Assembly (NCBI RefSeq): GCF_001747405.1
Contig: NZ_CP017305.1
Span: forward strand, 2,560,001-2,624,000
Direction: 5' to 3'
DNA: 64,000 bases
Source of the DNA: Chlorobaculum limnaeum
Lineage (GTDB): Bacteria > Bacteroidota > Chlorobiia > Chlorobiales > Chlorobiaceae
This document shows positions 57,788-64,000 of this stretch, in pieces (the first letter of the stretch is position 1; every line of letters begins with the position of its first letter). The notes beneath the pieces were generated by a model. It was not told the origin of the DNA. It did no database searches and saw only the letters and a program-made list of their open reading frames with translations. The translations under genes were made by a program, and so were the position numbers.

Positions 57788-59230
57788 ATGAGTTTCGATC
57801 AACCCAGCTTACGCCCTCCGAACATGGCAAAAACCATCCGGGACGAATCCACCGCAAGCGCCTACTGGGCGGCGGTCAACACCTTCTGCGCACTTGAGGA
57901 CGTCCATGTCATCGCCGACGCGCCCGTGGGGTGCTACAATCTGGCTGGCGTGGCGGTCATGGACTACACCGACGCCCTGCCCTACCTCGAAAACCTCACG
58001 CCGACCAGCCTCACCGAGCGCGAAATCGCCTCGTCGGGCAGCTCGGAGATCGTGCAGGAGACTATCGAAAAGCTGAAGGAGACCGGCAAGCAGCTCATCC
58101 TCGTATCGAGCGCCGAAAGCGAGATGATCGGCAGCGACCACCAGAACATGCTGGCGATGAAGTATCCCTCGGTGCGCTTTTTCCCGTCGAACTCGCTGGG
58201 CGAGAACGAGTGGCAGGGGCGCGAACGGGCGCTCTCGTGGCTTTTCGACCAGTTCGATGATGGACGTCCTGCAGAAGTCGAGCCGGGTACGGTGAGCATC
58301 ATCGGCCCCACCTACGGCTGCTTCAACAGCCCCTCCGACCTGGCGGAGATCAAGCGCCTCGTCGCGGGCGCGGGCGGCTCGGTGCGGAACGTCTATCCGT
58401 TCGAGTCGAAGGCGGCGGACGTCTCCATGCTGAAAAACTCGGCGGCGATTGTGGTGATGTACCGCGAATTCGGCGCGGCGCTCGCCGCAAAGCTCAAGCG
58501 CCCGGTGCTCTACGCGCCATTCGGCATCGAGGAGAGCGACCGCTTCATCGAAGAGATCGGGCGACTTGCCGGATCGCCGGAAGAGGCGGCGCAGTTCATC
58601 GCCGAGGAGAAGCGCACGACGCTCAGGCCGCTCTGGGATTTGTGGCGCGGGCCGCAATCGGAGTGGTTCCCGACCATCCGCTTCGGCGTCGTGGCGAGCA
58701 AAAGCTATGCCGACGGCATCCGGCGCGTACTCGCGGACGAGCTGGGGATGCAGTGCCTCTTCAGCCACGACTCGGCGGAGGCGGACAACGCTGCCGTGCG
58801 CGAGGAGATCGCCAAAACGCAGCCGCAATTCCTGTTCGGACGGATGCCCGACAAGATTTACCTGGCCGAACTCGACGCCAAAAGCCGCTTCATCCCGGCG
58901 GGCTTCCCCGGCCCCATCGTGCGCCGCGCGCTCGGTACGCCGTTCATGGGCCACAGCGGCGTCATCTGGCTGGTGCAGGAGATCGTCAACGCGCTCTACG
59001 ACACACTTTTCAACTTCCTGCCGATCACGAAGCGGCAGCAAGCGGCAGCCCCGGCAACGCCGCTCAAATGGACGCCCGAAGCCAACGCTATTCTTGACGG
59101 CATCGTCCAAAAAGCCCCCTTCATCAGCCAGATATCCTTTGGCCGCGACCTCAAACGCAAAGCCGAAACCCTCGCCGCCAGCCGAGGCGCGGACACCGTA
59201 ACGCCGGATATTCTCAAGCAGCTCGCCTAA
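57788..59230 (+). CDS. bchZ: Chlorophyllide a reductase subunit Z
   Basis: Nitrogenase-like beta subunit that, with BchX and BchY, reduces the C7=C8 bond of chlorophyllide in bacteriochlorophyll a synthesis. VIADAPVGCYNLAGVAVMDYTDALPYLENLTPTSLTEREI carries the cluster Cys. GPTYGCFNSPSDLAEIKRLV and GTPFMGHSGVIWLVQEIVNALYD follow. The C-terminus (WTPEANAILDGIVQKAPFI...RDLKRKAETLA) is a PCP_red domain. Possible starts are TTG 57782, ATG 57788 and ATG 57824 (MAKTIRDESTAS); I chose 57788 without a clear ribosome-binding site. It identifies the host as phototrophic. Confidence 0.93.
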   Translation: MSFDQPSLRPPNMAKTIRDESTASAYWAAVNTFCALEDVHVIADAPVGCYNLAGVAVMDYTDALPYLENLTPTSLTEREIASSGSSEIVQETIEKLKETGKQLILVSSAESEMIGSDHQNMLAMKYPSVRFFPSNSLGENEWQGRERALSWLFDQFDDGRPAEVEPGTVSIIGPTYGCFNSPSDLAEIKRLVAGAGGSVRNVYPFESKAADVSMLKNSAAIVVMYREFGAALAAKLKRPVLYAPFGIEESDRFIEEIGRLAGSPEEAAQFIAEEKRTTLRPLWDLWRGPQSEWFPTIRFGVVASKSYADGIRRVLADELGMQCLFSHDSAEADNAAVREEIAKTQPQFLFGRMPDKIYLAELDAKSRFIPAGFPGPIVRRALGTPFMGHSGVIWLVQEIVNALYDTLFNFLPITKRQQAAAPATPLKWTPEANAILDGIVQKAPFISQISFGRDLKRKAETLAASRGADTVTPDILKQLA

Positions 59231-59239
59231 CCCGCCATT

Positions 59240-59327
59240 CCCCGTAGGGGCAGGCCTCGCGCCTGCCCTCTTGTCCACCCCGTCCACAGCATTACCAGCA
59301 GGGTAACCGCAAGGGTTACCCCTACAA
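59240..59327. repeat. Composite dispersed repeat, left of the TIR-STAND operon
   Basis: Includes GTAGGGGCAGGC with the inverted GCCTGCCC, two 9-base GTCCAC units (59273-59290) and AGCAGGGTAACCGCAAGGGT with inverted GGTAACC/GGTTACC arms. Very similar sequences recur at 62163-62300 on the other side of the operon. Confidence 0.7.
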
Positions 59328-59402
59328 AGCCCCCACACACGCATTTCCAAAATTTTTCACCAAATTACGAAGTGCGCGCGTCACGCCAACCAACCCCCTG
59401 CC

Positions 59403-59969
59403 ATGCGAAAAATCAGAATATTCCTCGCCTCGTCCAGCGAGCTGACGGCCGACCGGGAGTCGTTTGAAATTGAAATCAATCGCAAGAACAAGCTTCTTGC
59501 GGAGAAAGAGGTTTTTCTCCATCTCGATATCTGGGAAGACCTTCCCGCTCAGATGACGCAGACTCGCTCGCAGGATGAGTATAACAAGCAGATCAAAGCG
59601 GCGGATCTGTTCGCGTTGCTTGCCTGGAACAAGGTTGGCAAATACACCGAAGAGGAGTTCGATGTCGCTTACCGCTTGTTCAAGAGCAAGAAAAAACCGG
59701 CGATTTTCACCTGGTTCAAAGAGCCTCCGCAAGCTGCCGAGCCAAGCCTCGATCAGTTCAAGAAAAAGCTGGCCGGGATGGGGCATTTTCCTGCGTTCTA
59801 TAAAGAAGCTGACGATCTCTGGAATCAGTTCAACAAAGAGCTGGACCGGCTCGACCTTGCAAGCATGGGGAAGATCGACGATGCTCGCGGAATCTATGTT
59901 GACAACCGGGGCGCGAACATCAAGACTCAGATTAACGACGCGATCATCAACAACCCGACATTTCAGTGA
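59403..59969 (+). CDS. TIR-like effector protein with C-terminal signalling motif
   Basis: 188-residue protein of the TIR/DUF4062-like superfamily. RIFLASSSELTADRESFEIEI forms the first strand and helix. DEYNKQIKAADLFALLAWNKVGKYTEEEFDVAYRLF holds the conserved G-x-YT-x-EEF segment with the putative catalytic Glu (residues 83-85). IFTWFKEPP resembles the fourth-strand region. TIR effectors of this kind usually degrade NAD+ when activated. The last 16 residues, IKTQINDAIINNPTFQ (173-188), match the first residues of the adjacent STAND ATPase. The two genes are 8 bases apart and clearly co-transcribed. Confidence 0.82.
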   Translation: MRKIRIFLASSSELTADRESFEIEINRKNKLLAEKEVFLHLDIWEDLPAQMTQTRSQDEYNKQIKAADLFALLAWNKVGKYTEEEFDVAYRLFKSKKKPAIFTWFKEPPQAAEPSLDQFKKKLAGMGHFPAFYKEADDLWNQFNKELDRLDLASMGKIDDARGIYVDNRGANIKTQINDAIINNPTFQ

Positions 59970-59977
59970 GGCGCATA

Positions 59978-62149
59978 ATGACTGACGTTCACAATCAATC
60001 GGATGTTGGCAATCAATTCAACGCCTCGACGCTGAACAATCCGGTTTTTCTCTACGGCGAAAAGAAGATTGCCAAATATCTCGGCATTCTGCCGGTTATT
60101 CCGGAGGTGTTCATCGGTCGTGACGATGAACTTCAGTCTGTGCACGACGAGTTGTTCGATGGCGACAATCTTTTGTTGCTGGTCAATGGCGAGGGGGGCA
60201 TCGGCAAGACGACGCTGGCGGCGAAGTATTACCAGCGCTACTTTGAGGAGTACGCGCATCTTGGCTGGGTGTTTGCCGAACGGAGCCTCGGCGACGCCAT
60301 GCTGACGCTTGCCGATCCGCTGAAGGTGGAGTTCGCGCCGACCGACTCCGCCGACGTGCGCCGCGAAAAGCTGCTCCGCGAAATGGCCGGGCTGAAAAAG
60401 CCCTGCCTGCTCGTGATCGACAACGCCAACGACCTCGACGATCTTGCGGCGCACTACCTCGAACTGCGCAGGTGCCCGAATTTCCACATCCTGCTGACCA
60501 CGCGCATCACGGAGTTTTCGCACGCCAGAACCTGCCGCGTCGGCCATCTCGACGAACCGACGGCCATCCGGCTTTTCACGACGCACTATCCGGCGCACGA
60601 CCGCGCCGAGGACGAGCTGCTGAAAGAGCTGCTGCGAGCCATCGGCTACAACACCCTCGTCATCGAGCTGCTGGCCAAAAACCTCGACACGCTCAACCAG
60701 TTCCGCACCGGCTACCCGCTTGCGCAGATGCTCGACGATCTGCGGCATCGCGGCCTGTTCGGCCTGACCAAAAGCGAAAAAGTGCTGATAGCCTACAATC
60801 CCGGCAACTTCAAGCTTAAAGAGGAAAACCCTGAAACGGTGATTGCCGCCATGTACGACCTTGCAAAGCTCGAACCGGGCGAGGAGCAGCTTCTGTGCGT
60901 CTTTTCAGTGCTGCCCGCCGAACCGATAGCCTTTGACACGCTCGAAGCGCTGCAACCCGGAAACGATCAACTCGAAAGATCACTCCGCGCCCTCGTCAAG
61001 AAAGGGTGGATCGAGTACAACGCCGGCGCGAAACAGTTCAAATGCAGCCCGGTCGTTCAGGCGGTAGCACGGTTGCAGGTCCGCGACCGCCTCTTCGAGC
61101 AGTGCGAAACGCTGGTCAACGCGCTGATCGAAATGCTTGACTACGAACCTAACACAGGTCATCTGCTCAATACAGATTACTTGTCCGGCGCTCTGTACGC
61201 ACGCTATGCCGGAAGCGTTGTCGAGTATCTCGAAAAGCGGTATGAAATATCGATACTTGTGAATTGTATCGGTTCTTTTTACAGTACAACAGGTGATCTC
61301 GCAAAAGCCGCGAGTTATTTTGAGAAGTGTACAAGATTGAGTGAAGAGCTGTACGAGGCGAACACAACAAATGTCAGTTTCAAATACGGACTGTCAGTAT
61401 CTTACGAAAAACTCGGAAATACCTACACCACGTTGGGCGACTTGCAAAAAGCCTTGAGCTTTTTTGAAAAGGAAACCGAGCTGTTTGAAGCGCTGTACAA
61501 GGCCTATCCGGATAATGTCAGCTTCAAAAACGGACTGGCAATCTCCTACGAAAAACTCGGAGACACCTACACCACGTTGGGCGACTTGCAAAAAGCCTTG
61601 AGCTTTTTTGAAAAGGAAACCGAGCTGTTTGAAGCGCTGTACAAGTCAGATTGTTCAAATGTGAGCCTCAAATATGGATTGTCAGCATTGTACGACAGGC
61701 AGGGAGATGCATACCGTTTGTTGGATCAACCGGAGAAAGCATTGAACTTTTTTGAGAAGTGCAATCAATTACTTGAAGAGCTGTACGAGTCGAACCGGGC
61801 AAATGTAGAGTTCAAAAACGGATTGGCAATCTCTTACTCAAAACTGGGAGTTACCTACACCACGTTGGGCGACTTGCAAAAAGCCTTGAGCTTTTTTGAA
61901 AAGGAAACCGAGCTGTTTGAAGCGCTGTACAAGGCCTATCCGGATAATGTCAGCTTCAAGAACGGACTGGCGATTTCGTATGCAAACCTGGGTGTTTTCA
62001 GCCGCGATCAGCGTGGCGACAGGGCGGAAGCGCGCCGCTGGTTCGAGAATGCGGAGGCGCTCTGGGCGAAATTGGTCAATGACTCTCCAGCGTATGCCGA
62101 GTTTCAAAACAACTTGGCGTGGGTGAAAACTGCGCTGGCAGCGTTGTAA
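59978..62149 (+). CDS. STAND ATPase sensor: NB-ARC-like domain with TPR repeats
   Basis: 723-residue NLR-like protein. Residues about 10-24 (VGNQFNASTLNNPVF) repeat the motif at the effector's C-terminus. The NB-ARC-like ATPase (about 40-350) has IGRDDEL at entry, Walker A GEGGIGKT (71-78), Walker B CLLVIDN (about 143-149) and LLTTR (172-176). GYNTLVIELLAKNL is the GLPLA-like helix, and a winged-helix-like region follows. C-terminal TPR-like repeats start near residue 430, with a 48-residue period. GTG 59966 overlaps the effector stop, but the ATG at 59978 is preferred. It is probably the sensor of a defence system; ligand unknown. Confidence 0.85.
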   Translation: MTDVHNQSDVGNQFNASTLNNPVFLYGEKKIAKYLGILPVIPEVFIGRDDELQSVHDELFDGDNLLLLVNGEGGIGKTTLAAKYYQRYFEEYAHLGWVFAERSLGDAMLTLADPLKVEFAPTDSADVRREKLLREMAGLKKPCLLVIDNANDLDDLAAHYLELRRCPNFHILLTTRITEFSHARTCRVGHLDEPTAIRLFTTHYPAHDRAEDELLKELLRAIGYNTLVIELLAKNLDTLNQFRTGYPLAQMLDDLRHRGLFGLTKSEKVLIAYNPGNFKLKEENPETVIAAMYDLAKLEPGEEQLLCVFSVLPAEPIAFDTLEALQPGNDQLERSLRALVKKGWIEYNAGAKQFKCSPVVQAVARLQVRDRLFEQCETLVNALIEMLDYEPNTGHLLNTDYLSGALYARYAGSVVEYLEKRYEISILVNCIGSFYSTTGDLAKAASYFEKCTRLSEELYEANTTNVSFKYGLSVSYEKLGNTYTTLGDLQKALSFFEKETELFEALYKAYPDNVSFKNGLAISYEKLGDTYTTLGDLQKALSFFEKETELFEALYKSDCSNVSLKYGLSALYDRQGDAYRLLDQPEKALNFFEKCNQLLEELYESNRANVEFKNGLAISYSKLGVTYTTLGDLQKALSFFEKETELFEALYKAYPDNVSFKNGLAISYANLGVFSRDQRGDRAEARRWFENAEALWAKLVNDSPAYAEFQNNLAWVKTALAAL
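61412..61987. repeat. Four 144-base repeats encoding the TPR region
   Basis: Units at 61412, 61556, 61700 and 61844, each 48 codons. Units 1, 2 and 4 share about 75 identical consecutive bases (ACCACGTTGGGCGACTTGCA and onward); units 1 and 4 match over nearly their whole length. Unit 3 has diverged. This shows recent duplication or gene conversion in the sensor domain. Confidence 0.85.
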
Positions 62150-62162
62150 TCGCGCTTCTCCC

Positions 62163-62300
62163 GTCCACTTCGTCCACCAAGTCCACAACGTCCATGGCGC
62201 TCCCAGCAGGGTAACCGCAAGGGTTGCCCCTACAACCCAAACACACCAACGTCCACGGCATTACTAGCAGGGCGGGCATAAAACCCGCCCCTACAGGAAA
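62163..62300. repeat. Composite dispersed repeat, right of the TIR-STAND operon
   Basis: Four 9-base units GTCCACTTC, GTCCACCAA, GTCCACAAC and GTCCATGGC (62163-62198), then AGCAGGGTAACCGCAAGGGT, a further GTCCACGGCATTACTAGCAG (62252-62271) and GGGCGGGCATAAAACCCGCC with inverted arms. It corresponds to the repeat at 59240-59327. Confidence 0.7.
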
Positions 62301-62533
62301 AAACCACCCACAGCATTCCCTTCTTGGAGATTTCCTGAATTTTTTGCATTATGCCCGACTTCTTATCGGTACGGGGATTAAGACACGCCGCTGGTTTTCA
62401 GCACGGCGTCGAGAACAGCCCTCCCGTCCGGCGAATACTGACAAAAAGCGGCTGTCACGATTTTTCCCCCAAACGGGGAGGGGCTGGCGTCAAGACCTTT
62501 GCCCCGGCAACATGATTATTGACGAAAAATTCA
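62301..62533. other. Upstream region of thrS
   Basis: About 230 bases without a gene. It contains small inverted repeats (GCCGCTGG...CACGGCG; CCCCAAACGGGG), possibly a thrS leader, but no T-box pattern is recognisable. Confidence 0.35.
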
Positions 62534-64000
62534 ATGTCTGAAATAACGGATAACCGCGAGCAGGTGATCGTCACCTTGCCCGACGGTTCTGAAAGAACCT
62601 ACACCTCCGGCGTCACCGGTCTCGAAATCGCGGCCTCCATCGGCAAAAAGCTCGCCCAGGCGGCGCTCGCCATCACCATCGACGGCAAGCCGCGCGACCT
62701 CGACACGCCCGTCACCGAGAACGCGAGCGTTTCGATTGTCACCTTCGACTCCGCCGAGGGCAAGGAGATTTTCTGGCACAGTTCGAGCCACCTGATGGCC
62801 CACGCCATCGAGGAGCTGTTCGACGGCGCTAAGTTCGGCGCTGGCCCGGCCATCGAGCAGGGCTTTTACTACGACATCGCCTGCGAGCACCGCTTCAACG
62901 AAGACGATCTCCGCCAGATCGAGGCGAAGATGCTCGAAATCAGCCAGCGCGACCTCGCCATCACCCGCGAGGAGATGCCGCGCCTGAAGGCGATCGACTA
63001 CTTCGCCAACACGCGCAAAGACCCGTACAAGGTTGAAATTCTCGAAGACACGCTGAAAGAGGTCGAAACCGTGTCGGTCTATCATCAGGACGGATTTGCC
63101 GACCTGTGCAGCGGCCCGCACCTGCCCTCGACCGGCAAGGTCAAGGCGGTGCTGCTCACCAATATTTCGTCCTCCTACTGGCGCGGCGACTCGTCACGCG
63201 AAACGATGCAGCGCATTTACGGCATCACCTTCCCCTCCGACAAGTTGCTCAAGGAGCACGTCGCCCGGCTGGAGGAGGCCCGCAAGCGCGACCATCGCAA
63301 GCTCGGCGCGGAGCTTGGCCTCTTCATGCTGACTCCCGAAGTGGGCAGCGGCCTGCCGATCTGGCTGCCGAAGGGCGCGATCATCCGCAACGAACTCGAA
63401 ACCTTCCTGAAGGGCGAGCAGCGCAAGCGCGGTTACGTGCCAGTCTACACGCCGCACATCGGCAACATCGAGCTGTACAAGCGTTCGGGCCACTATCCCT
63501 ATTACAGCGATTCGCAGTTCCCGCCGCTCACCTACAAGGACGAGACCGGGCGCGAAGAGCAGTATCTGCTCAAGCCGATGAACTGCCCGCATCACCACCT
63601 GATTTACAGCCAGACGTTGCGGAGTTATCGCGATCTGCCGATCCGGCTCACCGAGTTCGGCACGGTCTATCGCCACGAGCAGTCCGGCGAGCTGAACGGT
63701 CTGGTGCGCGCGCGCGGCTTCACGCAGGACGACTCGCACATCTACTGCCGTCCCGACCAGCTCGTTGACGAAATCTGCAACGCCATCGACCTGACCCGCT
63801 TCGTCTTCAACACGCTCGGCTTCGACGACGTCGAAACCCGCCTGTCGCTGCACGATCCGGCCAATCAGGCCAAGTACGGCGGCACCGCCGAGGTGTGGGA
63901 GCAGGCCGAGAAGGATGTGAAGGAGGCCGCCGACCGCATGGGCATCCGCTACTTCATCGGCATCGGCGAGGCGAGCTTCTACGGCCCGAAGATAGACTTC
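62534..64000 (+). CDS. thrS: Threonine-tRNA ligase (runs off the window)
   Basis: First 489 codons of class II threonyl-tRNA synthetase. The TGS domain is residues about 10-70. The editing domain contains HSSSHLMAHAIEELF with the HxxxH zinc/editing motif and DLCSGPHLPSTG. The catalytic core has GLPIWLPKGAIIRNELE, LLKPMNCPHHHLIY (zinc Cys) and FGTVYRHEQSGELNGLVRARGFTQDD, which includes class II motif 2. The remaining C-terminal anticodon-binding domain lies beyond position 64000. The start is the ATG at 62534 (MSEITDNREQVIVTLPDG). Confidence 0.96.
   Translation, partial: MSEITDNREQVIVTLPDGSERTYTSGVTGLEIAASIGKKLAQAALAITIDGKPRDLDTPVTENASVSIVTFDSAEGKEIFWHSSSHLMAHAIEELFDGAKFGAGPAIEQGFYYDIACEHRFNEDDLRQIEAKMLEISQRDLAITREEMPRLKAIDYFANTRKDPYKVEILEDTLKEVETVSVYHQDGFADLCSGPHLPSTGKVKAVLLTNISSSYWRGDSSRETMQRIYGITFPSDKLLKEHVARLEEARKRDHRKLGAELGLFMLTPEVGSGLPIWLPKGAIIRNELETFLKGEQRKRGYVPVYTPHIGNIELYKRSGHYPYYSDSQFPPLTYKDETGREEQYLLKPMNCPHHHLIYSQTLRSYRDLPIRLTEFGTVYRHEQSGELNGLVRARGFTQDDSHIYCRPDQLVDEICNAIDLTRFVFNTLGFDDVETRLSLHDPANQAKYGGTAEVWEQAEKDVKEAADRMGIRYFIGIGEASFYGPKIDF

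Noticed and set aside
57809-59350. 513-codon minus-strand frame over bchZ
   Set aside because: Antisense shadow of bchZ.

Overview
The window is a chromosomal segment of a green sulfur bacterium (Chlorobi), most likely a Chlorobaculum/Chlorobium-type strain. The evidence is a chlorophyllide a reductase Z subunit (bchZ), a C5-pathway hemL, the Chlorobi-style fused TreS-maltokinase next to glgE, a PG_1098/THUMP-like methyltransferase and a Bacteroidetes/Chlorobi-type OstA-like protein. It is moderately GC-rich, with AT-rich accessory patches. One end of the window is inside thrS.

Layout. 0.1-6.8 kb: prmA, an exopolyphosphatase, two SAM methyltransferases, an Mrr-type restriction endonuclease behind a near-perfect palindrome, and an acyl-CoA ligase. 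7.1-12 kb: an accessory patch with a complete IS (7157-8779) inserted into the hairpin at the 3' end of a fic gene, a CIA30-like protein and a pentapeptide-repeat membrane protein. 12-23.6 kb: housekeeping and metabolism, with mnmE, an SDR, mazG, an esterase, the GlgE maltosyl pathway (treS-mak, glgE), prfB with its programmed +1 frameshift, and a phosphoesterase. 23.7-30 kb: an AT-rich orphan gene, a response regulator, wecB, an OstA-like gene, an FmdB zinc ribbon, recO and hemL.

30.2-33.5 kb is a clear accessory island. A three-gene HipBST toxin-antitoxin operon lies between hemL and a duplicated hemL 3' end with its terminator. It is followed by a cobalamin riboswitch that has lost its gene and by MITE-like copies of the ends of the IS630 element that sits at 41.9 kb. 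33.6-41.5 kb: a DUF190-crcB-small membrane protein group, znuABC, leuA preceded by a leucine-rich leader peptide and attenuator, a META-domain lipoprotein, and a radical SAM/SPASM enzyme next to a small unknown protein. 41.9-44.8 kb: an IS630-family element, a membrane-protein pseudogene (TsoY-like, two in-frame stops), a GIY-YIG protein, and tRNA-Asn with a decayed tRNA-Asn copy beside it. 45-52.2 kb: the conserved lipid cluster yceD-rpmF-plsX-fabHDG-acpP-fabF-rnc. 53-54.3 kb: a gene-poor stretch holding the relic of a duplicated methyltransferase. 54.3-59.2 kb: gcvPB, a GH3 hexosaminidase and bchZ.

The most interesting system is at 59.4-62.15 kb. It is a two-gene operon of a TIR-like effector and an NB-ARC/TPR-type STAND ATPase. 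The last residues of the effector and the first residues of the ATPase carry the same short motif, of the form [IV]xxxQ[IF]N..x[IL]NNPxF. This looks like a homotypic (possibly amyloid-like) signalling motif joining sensor to effector in a candidate immune system. The operon is bracketed by related short dispersed repeats. thrS starts after it and runs off the window.
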